Shown here: piece after piece, positions 50,515 through 60,234 of the stretch
Numbering within the stretch: position 1 is the first letter of the stretch
Layout of the letters: each line of letters begins with the position of its first letter
Source: JALHSW01 sp963720675
GTDB lineage: Bacteria; Actinomycetota; Acidimicrobiia; IMCC26256; PALSA-555
Direction of reading: 5' to 3'
Assembly (NCBI GenBank): GCA_963720675.1
Contig: CAVRGH010000010.1
Span: forward strand, 2,170,001-2,234,000
Length of the DNA: 64,000 bases
Program-made: the position numbers and the translations under genes
Notes under the pieces: generated by a model
What the model saw: the letters and a program-made list of their open reading frames with translations, nothing else
What the model was told of the DNA's origin: nothing
The model's database searches: none

Positions 50515-52206
50515 TCAGAGCGCCGGACACGTGACGAAGGCACTCGCAGGTCGGTAACCCTCCGAGTTCGTCGTGCAGATGTCGTCCACCGCGACGAGGT
50601 CGACGGCGACGTCGTCGCTCACGCCACCCTGATCGTTCTCGGCGTGGAAGGTGAACGAGTCGCTCCACTGCACCGACCCGTCGACCGGGCCCTCGCTCAC
50701 CGTGCTCGGATACGCAACGGTGCCAGCACCGGCCTGCGGGCCCTCGCTCGGGTCACCGTTGGTGAAGCAGTCGTCGAAGGTCGTGGGCTCGGACGAGCAC
50801 ACCGGCTCGATCTCGACCGGGTCGAACGTGAAGACCTCGGTCGGGTCGTAGTGCGTCCCGACGGTCACCGCGGCGTTCGTGTGGTCGTAGATCGTCCCGA
50901 AGTCGGCTGCGGGGAGATCGGTGAAGACGATCCAGTACGTCCCGCCCTCGGGGTTCGTGACCTGCAGCGTGAACGTGACGGTGCGCTCGTCCTGCGCCAC
51001 GATCCGGCTGTTCGCCGGTCGTCTCACCCGGGGTGGTGTCGCCGCCGAAGCTCGAGATGTTCACGGGGCTCGCGTCGATCACCGGCGCGTCACCGACCGG
51101 CGTCACCTCGTTCGACGGTTCCGACGACGGCGAGGAACCGACCGCGTTCTGGGCCGTGACCGTGAACACGTAGGTGACGGTGTTGGTCAGGCCGCCGACG
51201 ATGATGGGTGAGCCCGGCCCCGCGCCGTAGTGCGGACCCTCCACCGCCGCGGCGAAGAGCCCTCCGGCGACAGGGGTGGCGGTGACGAGGTAACCGGTGA
51301 TCGGGCTGCCGCCGTTCGATGTCGGGGTGCTGAAGGTCACGATCGCAGCACCGTTCGCGGGAGTCGCGTCACGTTGGTCGGTGCGCCGGGCGCGGTCGAC
51401 GGCGCCGGGGCGCGGGCGGCGGTCCGGGCTCGACCGACACGACCTGGCCGTTCTCGACGGTGAGCGTGACGTTCACCGGCACGAACGGTCCGTCACCGAG
51501 CCCGCGCTCGGTGAGGTCGCGGATGCAGGTTGCTCTGGATCCAGTCGTTCGCGGCGAGCTCGTCGATCGAGAGCGTCCGCGTCGCGTCGCACAGCGCACC
51601 GTCGGTGGAGTCGCAGGCGACGTGCGGCGTGAGGTCCTTGGTGACGCCGTCCTCACCGGTGAGCGCGGTGGTGTGCTCGATCGCGAGGAACTCGCAGTGG
51701 CCGGGCTCGTCGCAGGACACGGCGAACACGGTCCCGCGCACGGTCGCGTTCGCGCCCGCGCCTTCCTGCTCGAACGAACCGCTCTCGGTGATCGCCGCAG
51801 TGCGGTTCCACGTCTGGCCGACGTCGAGGCTGCCCTGTACCTGGCGCGCGCCCTGCTCGTCGGTGAGCTTCGCGATCGTGAACTCGGTGTTCACGTCGAG
51901 GCGCGTGTACGCGTCGTCTCCGTAGTCGATCTCGGCGAGGCCGGTCGCGTCGGTGCGCACGGTGTCGCCCTCGTGCAGCTTGGCCCCGTCCTTCGCGACC
52001 TTGAAGGTGCTCGCGCCCTGCCGCTTGACCTCGACCTTCGGGCTGGTGACCTTCAGGGTGGCCACCAGCCCACTCGACCCATTCGAGCCACCCGAGCCAC
52101 CCGAGCCGCCTGCGGCAGCCTGAGCCCCGCCGGCGAAGACGAGGGGGGCGGCAGTCGCCACGGCGGCGACCAGGACGGCGAGACGGCGGCGTTCCAGACC
52201 AAGCAT
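50515..52206 (-). CDS. FecR-domain plus fibronectin-III secreted protein, frameshifted
   Basis: About 560 residues in several frames, with breaks near 51530, 51418, 51372 and 51022. ATG 52206 starts a signal peptide (RRRLAVLVAAVATAAPLVFA) and a Gly/Ser linker. The FecR part (GAKLHEGDTVRTDATGLAEI, TRLDVNTEFTIAKLTDEQGA, SGSFEQEGAGANATVRGTVF) is nearly the same as in the preceding paralogue. Then a fibronectin type III repeat (TFSTPTSNGGSPITGYLVTA, TYVFTVTAQNAVGSSPSSEP) and a beta-rich end (TVTFTLQVTNPEGGTYWIVF). No sorting signal is seen. The ATG is 7 nt after TACATT. Confidence 0.72.
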
Positions 52207-52213
52207 CCGAGAA

Positions 52214-52260
52214 AATGTAGTCGCTCCGACCACGGAGAGCGACTGGGTCAACACGGAGAG
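52214..52260 (-). promoter_or_regulatory. Promoter region of the FN3/FecR gene with paired 9-bp direct repeats
   Basis: TACATT (52219-52214) ends 7 nt before ATG 52206. CTCTCCGTG occurs at 52239-52231 and again at 52260-52252 on the minus strand, exactly 21 bp apart, two helical turns, which suits binding of a dimer on one DNA face. The rest of the gap to the tRNA holds nothing I can name. Confidence 0.4.
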
Positions 52261-52376
52261 TGATAGCGGGGCGCCAGATCCCGCTCGGACAGGCCGGTCA
52301 GCCGGTGAAGCGTGCGACGAGCTCGAGCGGCTCGGCGGCGGCCGGGCCGGCATCGGTCCCCCATGGGACAGAGAGG

Positions 52377-52452
52377 TGGAGCCGGGAAGGAGATTCGAAC
52401 TCCTGACCTGCTCATTACGAGTGAGCTGCTCTACCGACTGAGCTATCCCGGC
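52377..52452 (-). tRNA. tRNA-Thr (anticodon CGT)
   Basis: Complete cloverleaf on the minus strand: acceptor GCCGGGA pairs with TCCCGGC, D-arm AGCTCAGTCGGTAGAGC, anticodon stem GCTCA/TGAGC with loop CTCGTAA (anticodon CGU), T-arm GGAGTTCGAATCTCC. The discriminator is U and CCA is encoded at 52379-52377. Confidence 0.96.
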
Positions 52453-52482
52453 GGTGATGCTGTTCCTTTGGAGCAAGGAATC

Positions 52483-53607
52483 CTAGCGGCGAGGCGTCCC
52501 GCTCCCCCTTGCCGAGGGGAGCCCGGCCGCAGGGAGATGGAGGAGGAGCCGTTCGAGCGTGAGCGTCTCGTTGGCGTTGAACTCGATCAGGCCGGCCCGC
52601 GCCTGACGGCACGCCTCGAGCGCGGCGACCGCCCCGCGCGGGTGCACGTTCGGCGCGGTGCGGTCGAGGTTGATCGGGCGGGCGTCGGGGCCCGCCAGCG
52701 CGTCGCGGTAGATCGACTCGACCGCGGCGAAGCCCTCGAGCCACGCGTCGATGCGCGCCCGGCGGTGCTCGCGCTTCTGGCGCGCGCCCAGGCGCCGCGT
52801 GCGCGCCGCGGCCACGCGGGACGGGTAGCCCGCGGCCGCCATCGACTCGCCCAGCGCCTCGAGCTCCTCGGACTGGCGGTCCTCGAGCTCGCTGACCGTC
52901 ACGCCGAGCACGTCGAGCAGCATCTCGACCGAGCGCTCGACCGCGGCACCGGTGCCGTCGATGGCGTCCACCGCGTCGAGGAACGCGTCGCGCAACGGCC
53001 CGAGCCGCCCGGCCAGCAGTCGGGCGCGGTCGAGGCGGCCACCCGCGAGGCGGGCCAGGAGTACCCGACGCTCCTCGGGCAGCTCGGGGTACGACACGGT
53101 CAGCGCGTGGAGGATCGTCGCCTCGTCGAGGGAGTCGAAGTCGACCCGCTGACAGCGCGACCGGATCGTCTGGAGGATCGCGTCGGCGCGCTCGGCGACG
53201 AGCACGATCGACGTGCGTGCCGGCGGTTCCTCGAGCGTCTTCAGCATCGCGTTCGCGGCCTCGTCGCGCAGGCGGTCGGCCCCGAACAGCACCACCACCT
53301 TGTGGTCGAGCTCGATCGGGCTCGCGTGCGCCTCCCGGATGAGCGCTCGCGCCTCGTCGATGACGACGTCGTTCCCGATCGGCTCGACCTCGACGACGTC
53401 GGGGTGGTCGCCGCGCTCGACGAGCTCCCACACGCGGGCGTCGTCGGGTGCGATCAACGTCGCGGCGAAGCAGCGCGCCGACTCCTCGACCCCCGAGCCG
53501 CGTGGCCCGACGAGGAGGTACGCGTGCACGGGGCGGTCGGCAGCGCGCTGGAGCAACGCGACCGCACGGTCCTGCCCGACGATCCGGTCCCACCCGGTCA
53601 TCGTCAC
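52483..53607 (-). CDS. holB: DNA polymerase III subunit delta'
   Basis: 374 residues if translation begins at GTG 53607, which overlaps the tmk stop (GTGA); ATG 53601 is the alternative. WDRIVGQDRAVALLQRAA and HAYLLVGPRGSGVEESARCF are the AAA+ start; the P-loop lacks the GKT, as expected for the non-ATP-binding delta' subunit. DEAANAMLKTLEEPP and RSRCQRVDF follow. There are no zinc cysteines between, unlike the classical delta'. It is part of the clamp loader. tmk-holB order is conserved in many bacteria. Confidence 0.9.
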   Translation of the reverse strand: MTMTGWDRIVGQDRAVALLQRAADRPVHAYLLVGPRGSGVEESARCFAATLIAPDDARVWELVERGDHPDVVEVEPIGNDVVIDEARALIREAHASPIELDHKVVVLFGADRLRDEAANAMLKTLEEPPARTSIVLVAERADAILQTIRSRCQRVDFDSLDEATILHALTVSYPELPEERRVLLARLAGGRLDRARLLAGRLGPLRDAFLDAVDAIDGTGAAVERSVEMLLDVLGVTVSELEDRQSEELEALGESMAAAGYPSRVAAARTRRLGARQKREHRRARIDAWLEGFAAVESIYRDALAGPDARPINLDRTAPNVHPRGAVAALEACRQARAGLIEFNANETLTLERLLLHLPAAGLPSARGSGTPRR

Positions 53608-54218
53608 GGCGTCAGGTGCTCCTCGACGTGGGCCCAGATCCCGGCCGCGACCGCCTCGACGCTCTCGGACGCGTCCACGACCGACCACCCCCGGGAGCGA
53701 GCAAGATCGCGGTACGCCTCGTGCACGGCGAGCGCGAACGCGTCGTTCTCGCCTTCCATGCGGTCACGCGTCCGGCCGAGCCGCTCACGAGCCACCTCGG
53801 GTGCGAGGTCGAGCACGACGACCAGGTCGGGCTCGAGCCCCGCGGTCGCCAGCTCGTTGAGCTGGCCGACCTCGGGGACGCCGAGCCCGCGCCCGACCCC
53901 CTGGTACGCGAGCGACGACGGGACGAAGCGGTCGCTCACCACCCAGGCGCCGCGCTGGAGCGCCGGACGCACCACCTCCGCGACGTGCTCGGCCCGGTCC
54001 GCGGCCATGAGCAGCGCCTCCGCGATGGGGTCGATCGGGCCGGACTCGTCGAGCAGCAGCGACCGCAGACGCGCTCCGAGTGGGGTCGCGCCCGGCTCGA
54101 ACGTGGTGACGACCTCATGCCCCGCGCGGCGCAGCCGCGCCGCGAGCAGCTCGACCTGGGTGCTCTTGCCGGTGGCGTCGCCGCCCTCGAGCACGACGAA
54201 GCGAGCGGCCGCACTCAT
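53604..54218 (-). CDS. tmk: Thymidylate kinase
   Basis: 204 residues. FVVLEGGDATGKSTQVELLA is the P-loop, SDRFVPSSLAYQGVGRGLG holds the DR(F/Y) motif, and RTRDRMEGENDAF the lid. It phosphorylates dTMP. It overlaps the transporter gene upstream by 4 bp and holB downstream by 4 bp, giving one translationally coupled row. Confidence 0.95.
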   Translation of the reverse strand: MSAAARFVVLEGGDATGKSTQVELLAARLRRAGHEVVTTFEPGATPLGARLRSLLLDESGPIDPIAEALLMAADRAEHVAEVVRPALQRGAWVVSDRFVPSSLAYQGVGRGLGVPEVGQLNELATAGLEPDLVVVLDLAPEVARERLGRTRDRMEGENDAFALAVHEAYRDLARSRGWSVVDASESVEAVAAGIWAHVEEHLTP

Positions 54219-55659
54219 GCGTTCCCGCTCTCGGAATCGGTGGCGTGCCCCGAGTTCGGGTCGAACGCGGGGTCGATCGGGTCGTCGCGCTCTGCTTGCC
54301 GCCACGAGTGCCGCGCCCACAAGCCGGCCGCGAGCGTGATCAGTCCACCACCCCAGAGCGCGATGCGCACGCCGGGGAACGCGTAGCTCGCGCCGCCGAG
54401 GTGGACGATTCGGTTGCTCGTGAACTGGTCGACGACCCAGTCCCAGACGTCGGCCCACAGCGGTGAGACCACGAGCGAGATCAGCAGGCACATGCGGATG
54501 ACGGTGTACAGCGTCGCGAACGTGCGACCGCGCAGCTCGTCGTGCACCGACTCCTGGAGCACGGTGAAGCCCGTGACGTACGACGTGCCGGCACACGCGC
54601 CGACGAGGCCGATCGCGAGGGCCGCGGGCAGCAGCGCCGAGCAGAACGCGGCGAGGATCAGGAACGCGCCGGTTCCCATCACCGAGAACTCGAAGACCGT
54701 CTCGCGCGGCAGCCGGTTCTGGAAGATGAGGAGCAGCACCACGCCGGTCGCGGCACCCATCCCCAGCGCCGTCATCAGCACGCCGAACGTCGCGCTGTCG
54801 CCATCGAGCCCCTGCTTCGCGAACGCGGCGCCCAGCGGGATCATGGCGCCGGCCCCGATGAGCCCGACCCCGAGCCCGACGATGACGCCGCGGACGCGCG
54901 GCTGGTGGGCGATGAAGAGGAGCCCCTCTTTGATGTCGCGGATCGTCTGCGTCCAGTCGACCCGCTCGTGGGGCTCTCGCTCTCGGGCCCGCGGGATCGG
55001 GAGGCTGAAGACGATGATCGCCGAGGCGATGAACGTGCAGGCGTCGACCAGGAGCGCGAGCGCCTCCTGGTCGACCTGCAGCGTCGACAGCGCGTCGAAC
55101 GACCCCAGCCAGGCCGCGAGCGCCGCGAGCAGCGAGAACACGATCGACGCGAGCGGGAAGGTCGCGTACGACGCGACGAGCGAGAGGCTGTTCGCCGACG
55201 CGAGCTGCGACTCGTCGACGAGGTGCGGGACCGACGCGTCCTTGGCCGGCCCCCAGAGCAGGGTCAGGATCTCGAGACCGAACGAGATGAGCACGAGGCC
55301 CGTCAGGTTGTCGACGAACGGGAGCAGGAGCAGGAGGCTCGCTCGGAGGATGTCGCAGGTGACCATCACCTTGCGGCGGTCGAAGCGGTCGATGAGGACG
55401 CCGCCGACGGTCCCGAGGAAGAAGCCCGGCACCACGCGGGCGACCATGACGAGGCTGACCGCGGCACCCGAGTTGTCGGAGACACGGGCCGCGATCGCGA
55501 GGATCGCGATCAGGCCGATCCAGTCGCCCAGGCTCGACACGACCTGCGCGAGCCAGAGGCGGAAGTACGCCTTGGTGCCGAAGACGCGCCAGGGCGCGGA
55601 CGGGACGGGTGGCTCGTCCGGGCCGGCGGGATGAAGGGGGCGGGCGTGTCCGCGCTCAC
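54215..55659 (-). CDS. Major facilitator superfamily transporter, MFS_3/enterobactin-exporter-like
   Basis: About 481 residues. From the second helix onward the frame is intact (LGDWIGLIAILAIAARVSDN, RVVPGFFLGTVGGVLIDRFD, DRRKVMVTCDILRASLL). The first helix and start are in another frame: FGTKAYFRLWLAQVVSSLGD continues the protein upstream and a likely GTG lies at 55659 (VSADTPAPFIPPA), with one base missing near 55630. Twelve helices in all; a long loop after helix 6 has RAREREPHERVDWTQTIRDI. The family includes drug and siderophore exporters; the cargo is unknown. In actinobacteria it commonly sits next to tmk and topA. Confidence 0.82.
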
Positions 55660-55735
55660 GACGACTGCAGGCTAGAGGCTTGGTCGCCGGCCCTCACTGG
55701 GGGCCGAGCGGGCGCGCCGGGCCGAGAACGGGGAC

Positions 55736-58577
55736 CTAGAACGCGTCGGGGGTCGAGGCGTCACCGACCGCCACGTCGGGCGCGCCGTCGGTGGGCGCGA
55801 CGGCGGCAGGCTCCCGGGTGCGTGCTGCCGCGGCCTTCTTGGTGGCGGCCTTGGCCGCCTTGGCGCGGCTGCTCGTGCCCTTCTTCACGACCCGGGTCGT
55901 GGTCTTGGGCGGCGTCTTCGCGGTGGACGACCGCTTCGCCGGGGATTTCTTGGCCGCCTTCTTCGTCTTCTTGGCGGCCTTCTTCGTCGTCCGCTTCTGG
56001 GCAGGCCCTCGCGCCTCACGCTCGCGCAGCAGCTCGACGCCCTGCTCGATGTCGATCGACGCCGGGTCGACGCCGCGGGGCACCGTCGCGTTGATCGTGC
56101 CGTCGGTGACGTAGGGGCCGAACCGGCCGTCGAGCACGCGCACGGGCACACCGGTCTCGGGGTGCGGTCCGAGCTCACCGATCGGCGCCTTGGTGCGCCC
56201 GCCGCGCCGCTTCGGCTGGGCGAAGATCGCCTCGGCCTGCTCCACGGTGACGGTGAAGAGCTGCGACTCGGTCTCGAGGCTGCGGCTGTCGGTGCCCTTC
56301 TTCAGGTACGGCCCGTAGCGGCCGTTCAACGCGGTGATCTCGTTCCCCTCCGGGTCGTTCCCGACGACACGCGGGAGGGAGAGGATCTGGAGCGCGTCCT
56401 CCAGGGTGACGGTCTTCGGGGTCTGGCCCTCCAGGAGCGAGCCGCGCTTGGGCTTCTCCTTCGACCCCTCCTCCATCTCGCCCAGCTGCACGAACGGACC
56501 GAACCGCCCGGTGAGAGCGAGCACCGGCATGCCGGTCTCGGGGTCGTCGCCGAGGATCCGGGGACCGCCCGAACCCTCCTTGATGAGCTCCTCGGCCTTC
56601 TCGATCGTGAGCTCGTCGGGCGGCAGGTCGACCGGGACGGGCGCCTTGTCCTCGCCCCGGAGCACACTCGCTCCGTTGCTCCAGACGCGGACGATGATCT
56701 CGTTGCCCTGCGCGTCGTGGCCGAGGTGCACCTTGTTCACCTCAGCCGGGTCGATCGTCGCGAGGTGGTCCTCGTTGATCAGCTCGCTGAGGCCGGGCTC
56801 GGAGTCACCGAACCAGAACGCGTGCAACCACTTCTCTGCCTCACCCTCGCCGCGCGCGATCGCGTCGAGCGCCTCCTCCATCGTCGCGGTGAACTCGTAG
56901 TCGATCAGTCGCGGGAAGTGGCGCTCGAGGAGCTGGAGCTTCGCGAACGCCGTCCACGACGGCACCATCGCGTTGCCCTTCTTCCACACGTAGTCGCGGC
57001 GGAGGAGGGTGTCGATGACCGACGCGTACGTGGACGGACGCCCGATCCCGCGCTCTTCCAGCTCTTTCACCAGGCTCGCCTCGGTGTAGCGGGCCGGCGG
57101 CTGGGTGGTGTGCCCCGAAGGCGTGAGCTCACGGCACTCCACCGCGTCACCCTCGGCGAGCGGCGGGAGGATCGCTTCGCGGTCCTCGAGCTCGGCGTCG
57201 GGATCGTCCGCGCCCTCGACGTAGGCGCGCAGGTACCCGGGGAACTCGATCGTGCGTCCCGTCGCGTTGAAGACGACCACCTCGCCGCTGCTCGCGGTCG
57301 CGGTCAGCTTCGCCGTGACCCGACGGACCGCGCGCGTCGGCCATCTGCGAGGCGATGGTGCGCTTCCAGATCAGCTCGTACAGGCGACGCTCGTCACTCG
57401 TGTGCAGCTCGGGCGCGAGCTCGTCGGGCACGCGCATGGCATCGCCCGCCGGACGAATCGCCTCGTGGGCCTCCTGCGCGTTCTTGACCTTGCCGCGGTA
57501 CGTGCGCGCCTCGGCGGGGAGGTAGTCGTCGCCGTACAGCGCGCGGATCTGGCTGCGGGCACCACTCACCGCCTGCGCCGAGAGGTTGGTGCTGTCGGTG
57601 CGCATGTAGGTGATGTGACCGTTCTCGTAGAGCTTCTGGGCGATCGACATCGCCCGCGCCGCGCTGAAGTTCAGCTTGCGTCCGGCTTCCTGCTGGAGCG
57701 TCGACGTGGTGAACGGCGCCTTCGGTCGCTCCACCTGGGCCTTCGTCTCCACGGAGTCGACCCGGAACGGCACGTCGGTCAGGGCCGCGGCGAGCGCGGC
57801 CGCCTCGTCCTCCCCGAGCAGCGCCACGTCGGCCTGGGCCGTGAGGTGGCCCGTCGTGGCCTCGAAGTCCTTGCCCGTCGCGAGCCGGCGCCCGTCGAGC
57901 GACACCATCCCGGCGGAGAAGGTGGACTCCCGGGCGGCAAACGCCCCCTGGAGGTCCCAGTAGGAGGCCACGCGGAACGCCATGCGCTCGCGCTCCCGCT
58001 CGACGACGAGCCGGGCGGCGACGCTCTGGACCCGCCCGGCCGAGCTGGCCCCACCGGCCCGGCGGCGGGTCACCAGGGACATCTCGTAGCCGAAGAGCCG
58101 ATCGAGCACCCGGCGGCCCTGGTACGCCTCGACGAGCTTCTGGTCGAGCTCCCGGCCCTGCTCGAACGCCTCGGCGATGGCCTGCTGGGTGATCTCGTGG
58201 AAGACCATCCGCTTCACCGGCACGTCGGCCGGGACCTTCACCACCTGGAGGATGTGCCACGAGATGGCCTCGCCCTCGCGGTCCTCGTCGGTCGCGAGAT
58301 AGAGCTCGCTCGCGTCCTTCATCGCCTCCTTGATGGCCTTGACGTAGTCCTTCTTGTTGTCGGGGATCACCCACACGGGCTCGAAGTGGTTGGCGACGTC
58401 GATGCCCAGCCGGCGAACGGCCTTGTCGGTGATCGACTTCGGGGTCGCCTTCGCGCTGTTCGGCAGGTCGCGGATGTGTCCGTAGCTCGCGATGACCCGA
58501 ACCTTGTCGCGACCGAGGAAGCCTTCGATGGTCTTCGCCTTCGCGGGCGACTCGACGATCACGAGGGGCTTCGGCAC
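55736..58577 (-). CDS. topA: DNA topoisomerase I, one apparent frameshift, lysine-rich tail
   Basis: About 947 residues from GTG 58577. LVIVESPAKAKTIEGFLG begins the Toprim domain, DEDREGEAISWHILQV carries the acidic metal site, and ENGHITYMRTDSTNLSAQ the active-site Tyr. After SQMADAR, near 57335, one base is in excess and the frame changes to VRRVTAKLTATASSGEV and on. Four C-terminal TopA repeats (ALTGRFGPFVQLGE, ALNGRYGPYLKKGT, VLDGRFGPYVTDGT) follow in place of zinc fingers, then a Lys/Ala tail (KKAAKKTKKAAKKSPAKRSS). As the enzyme is essential, the shift is almost surely an assembly error. Confidence 0.95.
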
Positions 58578-58803
58578 GGTTCCTCTTATCGATGCACGTT
58601 GTTGGTGCGGCGCTTGGGGCGCACGTTGCTCACGAGGCGCCAAGTCTTGCCGGTGGGGGGCCCCGGCACGCGCATACGAGGATTCGCACGGTCGCGCACA
58701 CCGAGTCAAGCCGGGCGGGACAGAACGAGGCGGTACAACGACTTTCTCGGCGCGGCACCGCGGCGCGGCGCCACGCAGCGGAAGAATCGGGAGAGGGACG
58801 GTC

Positions 58804-58809
58804 TAAGGT
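58804..58809 (+). promoter_or_regulatory. Putative -10 element, leaderless dedA gene
   Basis: TAAGGT ends 6 nt before the GTG at 58816. It lies in the 238-bp divergent gap with topA, in which I see no other gene and no clear topA promoter. Confidence 0.5.
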
Positions 58810-58815
58810 TCGGCC

Positions 58816-59517
58816 GTGCTCGCTGCCCACGTTGCCGTCTTCGGCATCGACCCGCAGTCGTGGCTGAACTCGCTGAGCCCGTACGGCGAGGTGGTGCTCT
58901 GGCTGATCATCTTCGCCGAGACGGGACTCCTGCTCGGCTTCTTCCTCCCCGGCGACTCGCTCCTGTTCACCGCCGGCATCCTGGCCGGCCAGGGGAAGCT
59001 CAACGTGTGGATGGTCATCATCGGCTGCTTCGTCGCCGCGGTGGCCGGGGACCAGGTCGGCTACACGATCGGTGAGCGAGCCGGCCCCCGGTTGTTCAGC
59101 AAGCCCGACTCGAAGGTCTTCAAGCAGGAGTACATCGACCGGACCCGGGCGTTCTTCGAGCGCCACGGCCCGAAGACGATCATCATCGCCCGCTTCGTCC
59201 CGATCGTCCGCACCTTCGCCCCCACGCTCGCCGGCGTCGGAGAGATGCCCCGCAGGACGTTCCTCCGGTACAACGTCATCGGCGCGTTCCTCTGGGCGGT
59301 CGGGCTCACGCTGCTCGGCTACGCCCTCGGCGACGTCATCGGCAAGGACATCGACACCTACCTCTTGCCGCTCGTCGCCCTCATCATCCTGATCTCCCTG
59401 ATCCCGCCGTTCCTCGAGTGGCGCAAGGCCCGCAAGCACCCGCACGCCGCGGTGAGCCCGGCCGAGGCCGAGGCGGAGGCCGAGGAGCTCGAGGAGATCC
59501 TCAACCCCGACGACTGA
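58816..59517 (+). CDS. DedA-family membrane protein
   Basis: 233 residues. WLIIFAETGLLLGFFLPGDS and LFTAGILAGQGKLNVWMVII, then the family signature FERHGPKTIIIARFVPIVRT followed by FAPTLAGVGEMPRRTFLRYN, and helices LWAVGLTLLGYALGDVIG and LPLVALIILISLIPPFLEW. DedA/SNARE-associated proteins take part in lipid carrier flipping (undecaprenyl phosphate in UptA-type members) and proton-force upkeep. The Glu and Arg residues of the re-entrant loops are present. The end is an acidic Ala/Glu tail. It converges on kdpE with 18 bp between stops. Confidence 0.93.
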   Translation: MLAAHVAVFGIDPQSWLNSLSPYGEVVLWLIIFAETGLLLGFFLPGDSLLFTAGILAGQGKLNVWMVIIGCFVAAVAGDQVGYTIGERAGPRLFSKPDSKVFKQEYIDRTRAFFERHGPKTIIIARFVPIVRTFAPTLAGVGEMPRRTFLRYNVIGAFLWAVGLTLLGYALGDVIGKDIDTYLLPLVALIILISLIPPFLEWRKARKHPHAAVSPAEAEAEAEELEEILNPDD

Positions 59518-59535
59518 TCGCTCGGACCAGGCGGC

Positions 59536-60234
59536 TCAGGGCCCTTCGAAGCGGTAGCCCATCCCGGGCTCGGTGATGAAGTATCGGGGCCGGCTCGGCG
59601 TGGGCTCCAGCTTCCGCCGGATCTGCGCCAGGTAGACGCGCAGGTAGTTGGTCTCCTCGCCGTACTGGGGTCCCCACACCTCCTGGAGCAAGCGGCGCTG
59701 GTCGACGAGCTTCCCCCGGTTGGTGACCAGGACCTCGACGATCTGCCATTCGGTCGGCGTGAGCCGGATCTCCTCCCCGTCGCGGGTGACGCGCTTCGCC
59801 GCGAGATCGATCACGAAGTCGGGGGTCTCCAACCAGCGCGACGTCGTCCGCGGCGACGCCGGTCCGCCGGAGCGCGGCGCGCAGGCGGGCCAGCAGCTCG
59901 TCCATCCCGAACGGCTTCGTGACGTAGTCGTCGGCGCCCGCATCGAGCGCCGCGACCTTGTCGGCCTCTGCATCGCGCACCGAGAGCACCACGATCGGGA
60001 CGCGCGCACCATCCGCGAGATCCCCGGATCACCTCGACGCCGTCGATGCCGGGCAGGCCGAGATCGAGCACGACGACGTCGGGTGGATGACTCGCCGCGA
60101 GCTCGAGCGCCTGCTCACCGTCCTCGGCGAGATCGACCTGGTAGCCGCGGGCGCGCAGGTTGATCGCCGAGTGCGCGCCGGATCTGCGGCTCGTCGTCGA
60201 CCACGAGCACACGAGCGTCGGCCTGCTCCGTCAC
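59536..60234 (-). CDS. kdpE: KdpE response regulator, three apparent frameshifts
   Basis: About 232 residues. GTG 60234 (VTEQADARVLVVDDEPQIRR) overlaps the kdpD stop. Breaks near 60172, 60017 and 59833 divide a normal OmpR-type regulator: DGEQALELAASHPPDVVVLD carries the phosphoacceptor Asp, GLPGIDGVEVI follows, next frame VLSVRDAEADKVAALDAGAD and DYVTKPFGMDELL, and then the winged helix RLTPTEWQIVEVLVTNRGKL with GMGYRFEGP at the end. It activates kdp genes at low potassium or turgor. The breaks are probably assembly errors. Confidence 0.85.

Noticed and set aside
49252..52206. FecR proteins as part of an iron-siderophore FecIR signalling system
   Set aside because: No FecI-type sigma factor lies next to them and no TonB receptor is seen. 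The proteins are secreted or wall-linked, so FecR is used here as an outer domain.
57320..57350. Programmed ribosomal frameshifting in topA
   Set aside because: There is no slippery heptamer or downstream structure that I can see, and similar breaks occur in many unrelated genes of the window. Sequence error is the simpler view.
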